Below, piece by piece: positions 29,437 through 39,396 of a stretch of 64,000 nucleotides of DNA. Positions within the stretch are counted from its first letter, which is position 1. Every line of letters begins with the position of its first letter. Under the pieces are notes generated by a model, which was not told the DNA's origin, did no database searches, and was given only the letters and a program-made list of their open reading frames with translations. This DNA is from Oligoflexus sp. GTDB lineage: Bacteria > Bdellovibrionota_B > Oligoflexia > Oligoflexales > Oligoflexaceae. The stretch is from NCBI GenBank assembly GCA_014377445.1, contig JACMPP010000018.1, forward strand, positions 26,702 to 90,701, given 5' to 3'. A program made the position numbers and the translations under genes.

Positions 29437-31530
29437 TTGGAATCGTTACTCAGTGAAGTTCTGCTCGATAAGACGATTGGTGTGGTTATCGTCGAGCCGA
29501 CGATGTCGATAGCAGGTACCGTTCGGCGCGTCCTCTTGGAAACGGGTTACTCAAGTGTGTTCATCGCCCATTCGGTGCTTGATGCCTTTAATACCCTAAG
29601 TAACAATACGATTGGCTGGATGATAGTCTCGCCGCTTCTGGAAGAAAAACTCACGCAGTGGCACTGCTTGAGACTTCCTCTTGAAGTTCAGGCCTGTAGT
29701 AATGTGATGGTCTCCATTCTGGTCAATGCGGATCAGTTGGGGGGCTTTGAGGACTACTACGCTTTCGGTGCCCTTTCGATTCATTCGCGCCAGCTCACTT
29801 ACAACAGTTTTCATGAAGAATTTAATCAACTTCTCGATCGTTTGAGAACGAACGCCACCGTTGCCGAAGCGGTGGCGGCCGATGTCCGTGACCGCCTGAT
29901 TCGAGCTCAAAACTGGGTAAAACTTGAGCAGTTCGAAGACAGCGTCCTGGCAGGAGTTGATAAATCGGTGAAACAATGTCTAAGGCTGATCGATGCGCGC
30001 TTCAAGAATGGCAGCAAGCTTGAAGCGATGCTCGATATCAAAACGACCCTTCAGGCTCATCCCGAACTCGCTCCCGATATCAAGGCCCTGTGCCAGACCT
30101 ATCTCGGAACATCAGATGTCCAAAGCTTTCGGGGGCAAGTCCCCCTCTCCTCTGTTCTCGTCCTTGATCCTGACGCCTCGCAGCAACAGTTTCTCCGCAC
30201 GACTTTAACGGAAATGGGCGCGGAGATCATCGTGTGTTGCGATACGCTTGAAGCTGCCTGCGACGCCCTTCATGTCGGACAAATCTATGATTTGATCGTG
30301 ACTGAATGGAAGCTGCATAAGGTCGAGGGACACGCCTTCATACAGCACGTTCGTCACCATGGGCACGAAAATCAGCCGGTTCTCGTCTTCTCCAGTTTGG
30401 TCAAACCTGAGGATATGGCGCTCATCTCCGAGATTCATGGTGTATTCATCATCACCAAACCCAGCGCCAAGAAACAATTCAAAGTCGCGCTCACCGAGAT
30501 TTTGGAGCGCTGGAATTATCCTCAGGAAGGTCTTGACCAAGAGGATAAGATCGTCAACTCAGCGGCTTCGGGCAAACTTTCGCAGGCACAAAAGCTCAAT
30601 GCGGTCTTCCAAGCAAATAAGAAGATTGAGCGCCAACGCAAAGACTACGTGAAGGCAACTCTGACCTTCTACGAGGGCCGTTATCAGGAGGCGAAGGATA
30701 TCGTCCTCGCCAGTGCGAAGCAGGGGACTCCGAGCTACAAGGAAATTTCTCTGCTCGGCAAAATACTTTTGCGCATGGGCGATTCCGTGACAGCTCTCAA
30801 GTTTCTTGAGCAAGCCAATCAAATGGTGCCGGGTAATATTGAAAGGATGTGCAATCTTGCCGATGCCTCGACGGAAGTCGGGAAGCCTGAGCGCGGCCTG
30901 CAATTTGCCAGCGAAGCCAAGAAAATAGGTGGTGATATTGGAATGGTGCAAAGCGTCTACGCGAAGCACGCAGTAGCCAACGGTATGCTCGACGAAGCCT
31001 CCCATTATCTCGAATCCGAATCGACGGCGCGCGAAATGATCGCCTTTATGAATAATCTCGGCATCGCTCACGCAACCTCACAGAAGTGGGTGGAAAGCGA
31101 CACGGCCTATCAAAACGCATTGAAATCGCTAGATGGCAGACATCCCGTGCTTCAGGCACTGGTCTCCTATAATCTGGGTTTGAGTTTGGTTCGTCAGAAC
31201 AAATTGAAGGATGCCATGGCGCATTTGAAGCTGGCAGAATCTCAAGGCGAAGCCTTGGTCAAGCGTAAAGCGGCTGATCTACGAGACCGGGTGGAAAAAT
31301 CAATGACTTCGAAACAGCCCTTGGTCCTCAAGGAAGTCCTGCGCGAAGTGGTAGCACCTCGCGCATCAGTTGCCAATACACAGTTTCAGACCTACGAAGG
31401 CAAAGCAAAAGCCGGTGTGCACGGGTTATTTCGTGTTCTTCATTGTCAGGGAATTGTATTGGGAATGGATCTCACCAGCGAGTTGCCGAAGCATATTACG
31501 AAGAAGGACCATGAAACAGGGGTGGTTTGA
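29437..31530 (+). CDS. Two degenerate receiver domains plus TPR-repeat protein
   Basis: VVIVEPTMSIAGTVRRVLLETGY and VLVLDPDASQQQFLRTTLTEMGA...DLIVTEWKLHKVEGHAFIQHVR...IITKPSAKKQF, then TPR-like helices; TTG start. Confidence 0.8.
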   Translation: MESLLSEVLLDKTIGVVIVEPTMSIAGTVRRVLLETGYSSVFIAHSVLDAFNTLSNNTIGWMIVSPLLEEKLTQWHCLRLPLEVQACSNVMVSILVNADQLGGFEDYYAFGALSIHSRQLTYNSFHEEFNQLLDRLRTNATVAEAVAADVRDRLIRAQNWVKLEQFEDSVLAGVDKSVKQCLRLIDARFKNGSKLEAMLDIKTTLQAHPELAPDIKALCQTYLGTSDVQSFRGQVPLSSVLVLDPDASQQQFLRTTLTEMGAEIIVCCDTLEAACDALHVGQIYDLIVTEWKLHKVEGHAFIQHVRHHGHENQPVLVFSSLVKPEDMALISEIHGVFIITKPSAKKQFKVALTEILERWNYPQEGLDQEDKIVNSAASGKLSQAQKLNAVFQANKKIERQRKDYVKATLTFYEGRYQEAKDIVLASAKQGTPSYKEISLLGKILLRMGDSVTALKFLEQANQMVPGNIERMCNLADASTEVGKPERGLQFASEAKKIGGDIGMVQSVYAKHAVANGMLDEASHYLESESTAREMIAFMNNLGIAHATSQKWVESDTAYQNALKSLDGRHPVLQALVSYNLGLSLVRQNKLKDAMAHLKLAESQGEALVKRKAADLRDRVEKSMTSKQPLVLKEVLREVVAPRASVANTQFQTYEGKAKAGVHGLFRVLHCQGIVLGMDLTSELPKHITKKDHETGVV

Positions 31531-31535
31531 GAGGC

Positions 31536-32003
31536 TTAATTGACGAATTTTTTCGCGATATTGAGCTTTCGATATTGGACCACGCCGTTTTCAAACTTGT
31601 AGAAGTGAAGCGAGACGTTCTTGTCATCGGACGTGCAGGAATAAAGAGTCTGTCCAAGCGCTTTGGTCGCCAGATACTCTTCGAGCGGTTTGATCGTCGA
31701 GGGATCGACGATCGCTTTGAGGGCGTCATCGATTGCACAAGTGAAGATCGCGGGCGCAAGGACAGTGCAGGTTTGTGATCCGAGATCATAGAAGTGATTG
31801 CTCGCTTCGCAAGCCAGGACTTTATTCTTAAGCGAGGGCGGGAGACTCGTGAGACGCGGATCATTGCTGCTGCTATAGTCGGTCGTACCTTTTCCGGCAT
31901 CGGCCGAGGGGACGGGCGTCAGAGCTTCGGGAACGGCAGGACCGCCTCCTTCTTCGCCACAGGCAAAGAGGCCCAAACACGATGCTAAGAATAAACGCTT
32001 CAT
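31536..32003 (-). CDS. Lipoprotein of unknown function
   Basis: MKRLFLASCLGLFACGEEGGG lipobox; start refined from 32027 to ATG 32003. Confidence 0.75.
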   Translation of the reverse strand: MKRLFLASCLGLFACGEEGGGPAVPEALTPVPSADAGKGTTDYSSSNDPRLTSLPPSLKNKVLACEASNHFYDLGSQTCTVLAPAIFTCAIDDALKAIVDPSTIKPLEEYLATKALGQTLYSCTSDDKNVSLHFYKFENGVVQYRKLNIAKKFVN

Positions 32004-32107
32004 AGACAACCTCCACGGGGTGGTCATCGGCAGAGCCCGTGAAAAACCAAGATATCCTGTATAAGTTCTTGCAACAACTGATGAATATTACCATCAATAA
32101 AAAAGGG

Positions 32108-32140
32108 AAGCCCAAGACTTTACGGTCTTGGGCTTTATTT
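32108..32140. terminator. Terminator hairpin
   Basis: AAGCCCAAGAC-tttacg-GTCTTGGGCTT. Confidence 0.8.
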
Positions 32141-32164
32141 CATTTCTCATAGGATCTTGAGATC

Positions 32165-32992
32165 TTAGTTTTTCGCAACCCTGGACTGAGCAGAAGCCGA
32201 TGCCGGGCAGGTTCCGGCAGCAAGGCCGAGATTTACGCCCGAATCTTTTTGCACCCAGCAGATGCTGACGGCGAGCAGTCCGTAGACTCCGCCTTGACCG
32301 CAACTGCCGCCGCGCGAAACAACACCGAGTTGGCGCCATTGTCCGTTGGCAAGTTGCGCAAAGGCCGGTCCTCCGCTATCACCCTGGCAAGAATCTTTGC
32401 CACTGCCGCCGGCTGTGATTTCATTTTTGTTGAGTCCTGTGACAGGCGCATCGACTTGAAATTTGACACCAACATCACCGTTGTTGCGTTCACCAAAACC
32501 GATGACCCGTAATAATTTGCCGACTTTTGTAAGTTCATCGATTTCCGCATTGCTCGTGGCAACCGGGATGTAAGCCGAAGCAGGAAGTGTCAATGGCTTC
32601 GTCAGGACAACATAAGAAACATCGTAGTCATAGCCAGCATAAGCGGGATTTGCATTGGCTTTTTTGATCGTATACTGACCAAGGTAAGCGCCGCCCGAGA
32701 CGCCAGAGCCGACATACACTTGGACGGCAGCCAGATATTCAATGGCTTCAACACAGTGAGCCGCTGTAACAACAACAGTCGGTGTAATCGCAGTTCCTGT
32801 GCAGAAGATGCCCATATCGCTTTGTGTCAGCGACACCACGTTTTGCCAGGTTCCAGCCGTGGTCTTGGACCCGCCATATATAGAAGATTCACTGTTTTGT
32901 TCTGTAGAACTTCCGCAACCAACCAGAAGGGTGGCGGATAGGCTGAGTGAGCTAATTGCGACAGCAAGGGTCTTTAGAGTTTTTGTAGTCAT
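32165..32992 (-). CDS. Trypsin-like (S1A) serine protease lipoprotein
   Basis: LSATLLVGCGSS lipobox; VVTAAHC, DYDVSYVVL, KDSCQGDSGGPAF: catalytic His/Asp/Ser motifs. Confidence 0.93.
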   Translation of the reverse strand: MTTKTLKTLAVAISSLSLSATLLVGCGSSTEQNSESSIYGGSKTTAGTWQNVVSLTQSDMGIFCTGTAITPTVVVTAAHCVEAIEYLAAVQVYVGSGVSGGAYLGQYTIKKANANPAYAGYDYDVSYVVLTKPLTLPASAYIPVATSNAEIDELTKVGKLLRVIGFGERNNGDVGVKFQVDAPVTGLNKNEITAGGSGKDSCQGDSGGPAFAQLANGQWRQLGVVSRGGSCGQGGVYGLLAVSICWVQKDSGVNLGLAAGTCPASASAQSRVAKN

Positions 32993-33211
32993 TGCGTCAT
33001 CCTCGTCTTGTGCACAGCTTGATGGGAAAGGTTTCAACCTTTATTTGACTATCTAGCCAGTTAATTAAGTTTTCTCTATTAAGTAGAAATAAATTGACCG
33101 CTGTTGAAAACAAGTATTCCGCCCTGAACTCATTAGGCTTTCGTTACAAACGGAAGGTCAATTGAAGCTTTTTGCCATCTGTGCGATGCTCCCTTGAATT
33201 CCGGGGAGCCT

Positions 33212-34393
33212 ATGGAAATGCTTAAAAAAACTGTGCTTGGGCCGTTTGAAGAAAAGTTTCTTGCCGAATACTGGCAAAAAAGGCCGCTCTTGATCCGGGC
33301 GGCGTTTCCTGGCGGTATTGACGCCATCGATCCTGATTCCCTCGCTGGGCTGGCCTGCCAGGATGCAATTGATTCTCGTCTGGTCATCGAAAAAGGTCTT
33401 CGTCCCTGGCATACGCAGCAAGGGCCATTCGCCGAAAGCGTATTTGAGACGCTGCCCAAGACTCACTGGACTTTGCTGGTCCAGGCTGTCGACCGTCTGA
33501 TTCCAGAAGTCTCGGCCATTCGCGAGTCCTTTCAGTTCATTCCCAACTGGCGCCTCGATGACATCATGATTTCCTACGCGGCCGACCAAGGCAGTGTGGG
33601 CCCCCATACAGATAACTACGATGTCTTTCTCATTCAGGCGATCGGCAGGAGGCGTTGGCAATTCGGTGAGCATGCTCTCGATGAGCCCGGTTTTATCGAT
33701 GGCCTTGATATGAAGATCCTGAAAGAATTTAAAGCCGATCATGACTTTGTCCTTGAGCCCGGCGATATGCTTTATCTTCCGCCGCTCATCGCCCATCACG
33801 GTGTGGCCCAAGGCGAGTGCGTAACCTATTCCGTCGGATTTCGTGCCCCCACGCAAAACGAGCTTCTCGTTTCTTACAGTCAATTCCTGATGCAATCCGA
33901 AAACCCTGATAGTTTTTATCGAGATCCTGTGAATGAGCTGGCCCCAATCAACAGTACGCTGAACGATCCGGGACTTATCCGTGACCAGGATATCGAGAGT
34001 CTGCGAAAGTTCATGATTGAAAGCCTTAAGGACGAACAGATCTTTCGCCGATGGATAGGAGCCTTCCTAACCGAGCCGCGGAACTTTCATGAAGCGAACG
34101 ACGCGCCACTCGACTATGCCGGTTTTCTTCAACTTCTTCGGACCGAGAAAGCTCTTCTTAAAGTGGAAGGTGGGCGTTTTGCTTATCACGTTTTGGATCG
34201 ACAAGTTTACTTAGCGGCCGAAGGTGAAACTTTGGTTTTATCGGAAGAGCTCCTTAAACTCGTTCAAATTCTTTGCGCAAAGGAATATATTCCCACCCGT
34301 GAGCTATTGCGCTTCGAACAGACAGCAGGCTTTGCGGAATGCATGCTGCATCTTTGGAACCAAGGTTTTTTACGGAGAGACTATGACGCATAA
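33212..34393 (+). CDS. roxA: JmjC/cupin ribosomal oxygenase (50S uL16 3-hydroxylase, RoxA/YcfD-like)
   Basis: FLAEYWQKRPLLIRAAFPGGI, MISYAADQGSVGPHTDNYDVFLIQAIGRRRWQFG, PGDMLYLPPLIAHHGVA. Confidence 0.88.
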   Translation: MEMLKKTVLGPFEEKFLAEYWQKRPLLIRAAFPGGIDAIDPDSLAGLACQDAIDSRLVIEKGLRPWHTQQGPFAESVFETLPKTHWTLLVQAVDRLIPEVSAIRESFQFIPNWRLDDIMISYAADQGSVGPHTDNYDVFLIQAIGRRRWQFGEHALDEPGFIDGLDMKILKEFKADHDFVLEPGDMLYLPPLIAHHGVAQGECVTYSVGFRAPTQNELLVSYSQFLMQSENPDSFYRDPVNELAPINSTLNDPGLIRDQDIESLRKFMIESLKDEQIFRRWIGAFLTEPRNFHEANDAPLDYAGFLQLLRTEKALLKVEGGRFAYHVLDRQVYLAAEGETLVLSEELLKLVQILCAKEYIPTRELLRFEQTAGFAECMLHLWNQGFLRRDYDA

Positions 34394-35051
34394 GCGAGGC
34401 GCGGCTTTCTTTGACCTGGATCGGACCTTGATCGACGTGAACAGTGCGGTACTTTTTGCCCAGTTCGAGCGGAAGGCCAAGCGCATATCCAACTTCCAGT
34501 TTTTGGGTGTTCTGAAAAATAGTTTGCTTTATCACTTCAACATTCTCGATATGGAATCGGCTTATAATAATGCGGTTAAGCATTATCAGGGACAGACGGA
34601 GGAATGGGTTGAGGCACGCACGCTCGAGTTCTTCGATGCGAAGATAAGATCGCGGTTACAGCCAGGCGCAGAGAAGGCCCTCAGTCATCACAAAGGCCTG
34701 GGGCATCCCTTGGTGCTCCTGACGACAAGTACGAGCTTCCAGGCCAAAATAGCCAGCTCTAGGTGGGGATTTGACGCCTGGCTTGCCAATCGCTTTCTGG
34801 TTGAAGATGGGAAGCTCAAGGGTGAGGTGAATTCGCCTTTGTGTTATGGCGAAGGCAAAGTCGTGTATGCGAAGGAATGGGCCGCTGAAAACGCAGTGGA
34901 CCTTTCCGCCTCTTATTTCTATAGCGACTCATATTCCGATGTGCCCATGCTGGAGGAGGTCGGATTTCCTGTGGTCGTCAATCCCGATCCCAAGCTCAGG
35001 ACGCATGCTGCGCGGAAGGGTTGGAAGGTTGTGGACTGGTCTTTGAATTAG
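34383..35051 (+). CDS. HAD-IB family phosphatase
   Basis: AAFFDLDRTLIDVNSAVLF, LLTTSTSFQ, FYSDSYSDVPMLEEVGFPVVVNPDPKLR; ATG overlaps the upstream CDS end. Confidence 0.92.
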   Translation: MTHKRGAAFFDLDRTLIDVNSAVLFAQFERKAKRISNFQFLGVLKNSLLYHFNILDMESAYNNAVKHYQGQTEEWVEARTLEFFDAKIRSRLQPGAEKALSHHKGLGHPLVLLTTSTSFQAKIASSRWGFDAWLANRFLVEDGKLKGEVNSPLCYGEGKVVYAKEWAAENAVDLSASYFYSDSYSDVPMLEEVGFPVVVNPDPKLRTHAARKGWKVVDWSLN

Positions 35052-35084
35052 TAAGTTGTGAGGAGTAAGTAGTGGGAACGAAGA

Positions 35085-35114
35085 AGGGCCGGAGTCAAAA
35101 CTCCGGCCCTTTTG
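35085..35114. terminator. Bidirectional terminator
   Basis: AAGGGCCGGAGT-caaa-ACTCCGGCCCTTTT. Confidence 0.85.
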
Positions 35115-35126
35115 ATATCAAGTTTC

Positions 35127-36044
35127 TTAGAACGTTTGTTTCATCGAGAGGAGAAGGCCCGGTTCGCGGTTTGGCATGACCTGCAGGTCGAATTTCCAAG
35201 ACTTGTCGAGCCCACGGTCCTGACTTTGCGTACCAAGGTTTGCATAAGCATTTTCCGATTTTGATTCCAAGGCAGCGGTCCTGTTGGTTCCCAGCGGATC
35301 GAAGAGAGCATCGACCACGCTGAGTCCGTAACCGGCCATCGTAATCAAAAGAGCCATGTATGCTTCGCTGTTGGCTTTCTTGACGAAGGCGTCATTGTCA
35401 TCTAGGAACTTCAGGAACGTTTCGGTTCGTGTGGCGCTGTTGGCTTCAGCATCCGCGATCACAGCCTTGGCGTCTTTATTCGCATCCCCAGCCGCTTGTT
35501 TGCGGTTGAGGAAGAGGAGAAGTCCACCGACCTGAGCGCCACCGAAGGCGATAGCTGTCAGAGTCTTGCCCTGCATGAAGCTGTTCAAACCAAAAGGAAT
35601 ATAGTTTTTAAGATTGCTAGCAGACTTATCGCCTTTGCTCGCTGTTTTCGTGAGTTTATCGGAGCCTTTGCCCGATCCACCATCGGAGACAGATGTGCCG
35701 GCTTTCTTCTGGGCCGCTGCAAACGCCTTTTTGACTTTTTTGTCACCCGAAGCTTCCGCAGGCAGCGTGACGTTAGGATCAAGCTTTAAAGCTTTAATAA
35801 ACTTTGATTTGCCTTTGCCAGCCTTGCCCATCTTAACAGTTGCTGCACCAGCCAATGCATAAGCTTCAGCTTTGTCGCTTGGGCTTTTGGCTTTTTTAGC
35901 TGCTTTACCTGCAAGCTTGCCAGCTTTCTTAAAGTCACCGGCAGTGAAAGCTTCTTTGGCTTGGTCCAATGGACCTGCTAGGAGCGGACTTGATGCCAGC
36001 CAAAAGCTTAGAAAGCAAAGAAGTAAACGTGAGAAAATTTTCAT
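35127..36044 (-). CDS. Exported TPR-like Lys-rich protein with C-terminal membrane segments
   Basis: Signal MKIFSRLLLCFLSFWLASSPLLAG; repeated AKEAFTAGDFKKAGKLAGKAAKKAKS..AYALAGAATVKMGKAGKGKSKFIKALKLDPN; hydrophobic C-terminal helices. Confidence 0.75.
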   Translation of the reverse strand: MKIFSRLLLCFLSFWLASSPLLAGPLDQAKEAFTAGDFKKAGKLAGKAAKKAKSPSDKAEAYALAGAATVKMGKAGKGKSKFIKALKLDPNVTLPAEASGDKKVKKAFAAAQKKAGTSVSDGGSGKGSDKLTKTASKGDKSASNLKNYIPFGLNSFMQGKTLTAIAFGGAQVGGLLLFLNRKQAAGDANKDAKAVIADAEANSATRTETFLKFLDDNDAFVKKANSEAYMALLITMAGYGLSVVDALFDPLGTNRTAALESKSENAYANLGTQSQDRGLDKSWKFDLQVMPNREPGLLLSMKQTF

Positions 36045-36510
36045 GTCCCTAACCTACACATCGATTTGAACCACTTTCTTGGTATCGGCGACGAAACGAA
36101 AGGATTAAGTCAAAACGAGCGATAAAATTTTCGCGACGTAAACATTGAAAATTGAGTCAACTAAAATGACTGCCTAAAACTGATCTTTTCACCAATTGCT
36201 CTAGTGCCGCTTTTTTTGAACTACCGACAAGGGGTGCGGAAGAAAGAGCGAGAGATATCGTCCAAAGCCAAGTGAGGATGAAAAGAGGTAGATGTGACGC
36301 ATTTCGTAATTTGTATCGCAGAGACATAAAATATTTTTGATACGAACTACGATTCCGCTTTATTCTGAGGCCTGTCTCTATTAAGAGAGGTATCTCCCTG
36401 TCTCGCCTCGTCTTTTTACCATAGGATATAAGCCAAAGTGGCTTTCTGCTATCTCGAATTATCGTAATTTCCAAGTGCTATAAATCGCTGGGTCAGGTTT
36501 TGGTATTGAC

Positions 36511-36538
36511 TTGATCAATAAGCACAGGTAGTTATAAT
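36511..36538 (+). promoter_or_regulatory. Sigma70-like promoter upstream of the LuxR-type gene
   Basis: TTGATC - 16 bp - TATAAT. Confidence 0.5.
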
Positions 36539-36588
36539 GAACATTACGAAAACGTAAGAATTAGTTTGTTAGTTCGTTTGAGTTATCT

Positions 36589-36906
36589 TTGTTGAGAAGA
36601 AAGATGGGAAATATGAAGCCAGATGTCAAAGTGCCCATAGCCGCGTTCAGCAAAAAGTATAATCTTTCGCCGCGTGAGCAAGACGTTTTGAGATTGATGA
36701 TAGATCGCGTTGTAAACGCTGAGGATATCTCTCAAAAGCTAGGCATTAGCCAGAACACTGTGCGAATCCATGTAAAAAACATCAACAACAAGGTTGGTGC
36801 TCGCAGCAAGACTGAGATCTTGAGTGCGTTTATCGATTTCCTAGAATCTTACTACGAACGTATTCTTTCAGGTGGGGCTCTAGAGCCTCATCAAGTTCCG
36901 ACTTGA
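36589..36906 (+). CDS. Stand-alone LuxR/GerE-type helix-turn-helix protein
   Basis: YNLSPREQDVLRLMIDRVVNAEDISQKLGISQNTVRIHVKNINNKVGARSKTEILSAF; no receiver domain. Confidence 0.9.
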   Translation: MLRRKMGNMKPDVKVPIAAFSKKYNLSPREQDVLRLMIDRVVNAEDISQKLGISQNTVRIHVKNINNKVGARSKTEILSAFIDFLESYYERILSGGALEPHQVPT

Positions 36907-36939
36907 TATCGCAAGATACTCCTTTCATGTTTGGTTTCG

Positions 36940-36976
36940 GCTGAGTCGTCCCGTTGGGATGACTCAGCTTTTTTTT
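36940..36976 (+). terminator. Rho-independent terminator
   Basis: GCTGAGTCGTCCCgttGGGATGACTCAGC + T8. Confidence 0.9.
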
Positions 36977-37657
36977 GAGCTGAAAATGCAAGTCTTAAGC
37001 CTTCAATTTCAGGTCTTAAAATAGATTTCTTTAGGCTTTTGCCGAAAGACCCGACGTGACTTGTATCCTGTTTCCCCACGCATCTTCTAGAGGTTAACTC
37101 ACCCAAGAGGTCAGTCATGCTTTGGCAGCTCTTATGTCTTCAACCCAATGATTGGCTATTTATGCTGCGCTCCGGCTCGAGTTTCTCGGACAAACACCTT
37201 AAACTTCAGCTCAAGCCCCTAAGTCTCCTGAGGCCTAAGCTTTTTCTCGTAAAAAATAGGCCTCTTGCTCATCGCAAAAGGCCAAGGTCGACAGATCGAG
37301 GCGGGCGTTTTTTTCTCTAAAAAATAGTAGCGGAATCTTGCAAGTCTAAGGGCAGATAGTGTTGCGCGGATTTAGGCATAGTCAACCCGAATATCAAATA
37401 CGCTCCTTGAGAGAGCGATTGATCCATTTCTAAGCTCTTCGATGGGGTACTGCAGACCAAATCATGTGTCCTCCAAACCTTCTGAGAACTCTGCGGCTTT
37501 TTTTGGCGCTCAGATAAATCGAAACGAAAAAACCAGCGGTCTTGGGGGCTTGGAGAGGTCTTTAATTGCTTATTTTGGAAGCATGAGTTCAGTTTTGAGC
37601 GCTATCCCCCCAGAGCTCCGGTTGTTAAGTTCGTTTAGGCAGATGAGGGGAAAAGGG

Positions 37658-38557
37658 ATGGAGCAGTGGCCTTTGCTAGGGGAGTCAGCGGCACTCCTAG
37701 CAGCGATGATTTGGGCTGTATCGATGTCGATGTACACAAGATTTGGTCAGGGCGTGAGTCCTCGCCATCTCAATCTTTTCAAAAACTGTCTGGCCTTGGT
37801 CTGCCTTGGGGTTGTGTCGCTCTTCGCGCGGTGGCAATGGCCTGGCGACACGCGAACCTATCTTGTCCTTGCATCATCCGGACTGGTAGGACTTGCGCTT
37901 GGCGATACCTTGCTCTTTGTTTCGCTGAAGTCGATGGGTGTGCAAAGAACCTCTGTCTTCCAGTGTCTTGCGCCCCCCTTCGCGGCTTTGATGGCCTGGG
38001 TTTTCTTTGGCGAAGTTTTGGTCCTCTGGGAATGGCTTGGACTTATTCTCACTGTGGTTTTTCTAGCTCTCATTCTAAAAGCCCGTTCGGGATCGGATCA
38101 TCTGCCATTGACATCCCTGGGAATTCTTTCAGCCCTCGGCGCGGCTCTCTGTCAGGCTTTTGCGATGACGAGTCTACGCTGGTCACTGCAGGGCGTCGAT
38201 GTCTGGGCCGGGACCTTCCTGCGTATTTCCCCGTCTATTCTTGCTCTTCTCCTCTACGCAAGCTTCATTCGACGGGATCTTGGGGAACTGAAGGCGGTCG
38301 TCATTCCCAGAAGTCGTGTGTTTTTCCTCTCTGCGGCCGCCTTCATCGGGACCTTTCTGGGTTTGGTGCTTATGAGTACAGGGGCTAAATATTCGAAGGC
38401 GGGTGTGGCGACGGCTTTGAGTTCGACGACTCCGATTTGGATCTTGCCTGTCGCTCATTTTATGTTGGGTGAAAAGTTGAGTGTGAAGCTTTTGCTTTTA
38501 ACGTTTGGGGCCGTACTTGGTGTGGCCCTTATGATACTGGGACCGCATTTCTTATGA
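37658..38557 (+). CDS. EamA/DMT-family transporter
   Basis: Ten hydrophobic segments in two repeats; ATG 37658 has aggggaaaaggg RBS; preferred over 37442. Confidence 0.85.
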   Translation: MEQWPLLGESAALLAAMIWAVSMSMYTRFGQGVSPRHLNLFKNCLALVCLGVVSLFARWQWPGDTRTYLVLASSGLVGLALGDTLLFVSLKSMGVQRTSVFQCLAPPFAALMAWVFFGEVLVLWEWLGLILTVVFLALILKARSGSDHLPLTSLGILSALGAALCQAFAMTSLRWSLQGVDVWAGTFLRISPSILALLLYASFIRRDLGELKAVVIPRSRVFFLSAAAFIGTFLGLVLMSTGAKYSKAGVATALSSTTPIWILPVAHFMLGEKLSVKLLLLTFGAVLGVALMILGPHFL

Positions 38558-39243
38558 AAGGATCCGCCATGGATCGGGATCTTACACGAAAAAATTTGGC
38601 CTCAATGATCGATCACACCGTTCTTGCTGTTGAAACGCCGAGGCAGGATATTGTCCGACTTTGTGAAGAGGTGCAGCGCGAGGACTTTGCCTCGGCCTGC
38701 ATTCATCCTTTTTGGGTAAAGGAGATGGCGCCGCAATTCCCTGATATAAGGCTATGCACAGTCATTGGGTTTCCGCTCGGTCTGTCGACGATCAAGCTCT
38801 ATGAGGCCGAAAAGGCGGCGGAATCTGGGGCGGTGGAACTCGATATTGTGGTGAATCACGCTTGGGTCATGGACGAGAATTGGAAAAATATTGCGGAAGA
38901 ACTTTCGAGTTTTCGACACGTATTACCAGAGGTCACCCTCAAGCTCATCCTAGAGACCTGTCGCCTGACGGATGAACAGATCATCAAGCTTTCGTCGCTG
39001 GCGAGCAGCGCTTCATTCGATTGGATAAAGACGTCCACTGGATTTGCTGCGAGCGGAGCCACCGTGGAGGCTGTGCGTTTGATGAAATCTCAGTGCAAGG
39101 GCGGGATGCAGGTCAAGGCGTCAGGGGGTATTCGCAATCTCGAATCGACCCTCGCTATGATTGAAGCAGGTGCAAGCCGCATCGGAACCAGCTCAGGTCT
39201 CGCGATTCTTAAAGAGTTTGGAGTTAAACGAGGGATCAATTAA
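38554..39243 (+). CDS. deoC: Deoxyribose-phosphate aldolase
   Basis: MIDHTVLAVETP, ASACIHPFWV, CTVIGFPLG, ELDIVVN, LKLILETCRL, DWIKTSTGF, VKASGGIR, GASRIGTSSG. Confidence 0.95.
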   Translation: MKGSAMDRDLTRKNLASMIDHTVLAVETPRQDIVRLCEEVQREDFASACIHPFWVKEMAPQFPDIRLCTVIGFPLGLSTIKLYEAEKAAESGAVELDIVVNHAWVMDENWKNIAEELSSFRHVLPEVTLKLILETCRLTDEQIIKLSSLASSASFDWIKTSTGFAASGATVEAVRLMKSQCKGGMQVKASGGIRNLESTLAMIEAGASRIGTSSGLAILKEFGVKRGIN

Positions 39244-39396
39244 ATCGAAATCCGCTGTACGCGGGACGTAAATATTTGGTAGGTCCTGAGTCGTTACGAA
39301 GGTCGAGTTGAGCTGAATCTTTTCCGCATAACGACTCAAATTTTTTGAACGGCAAAGAGAAAAAAGGCGTCCCAGGAGGGAAGCCCTTGCCCTGGA

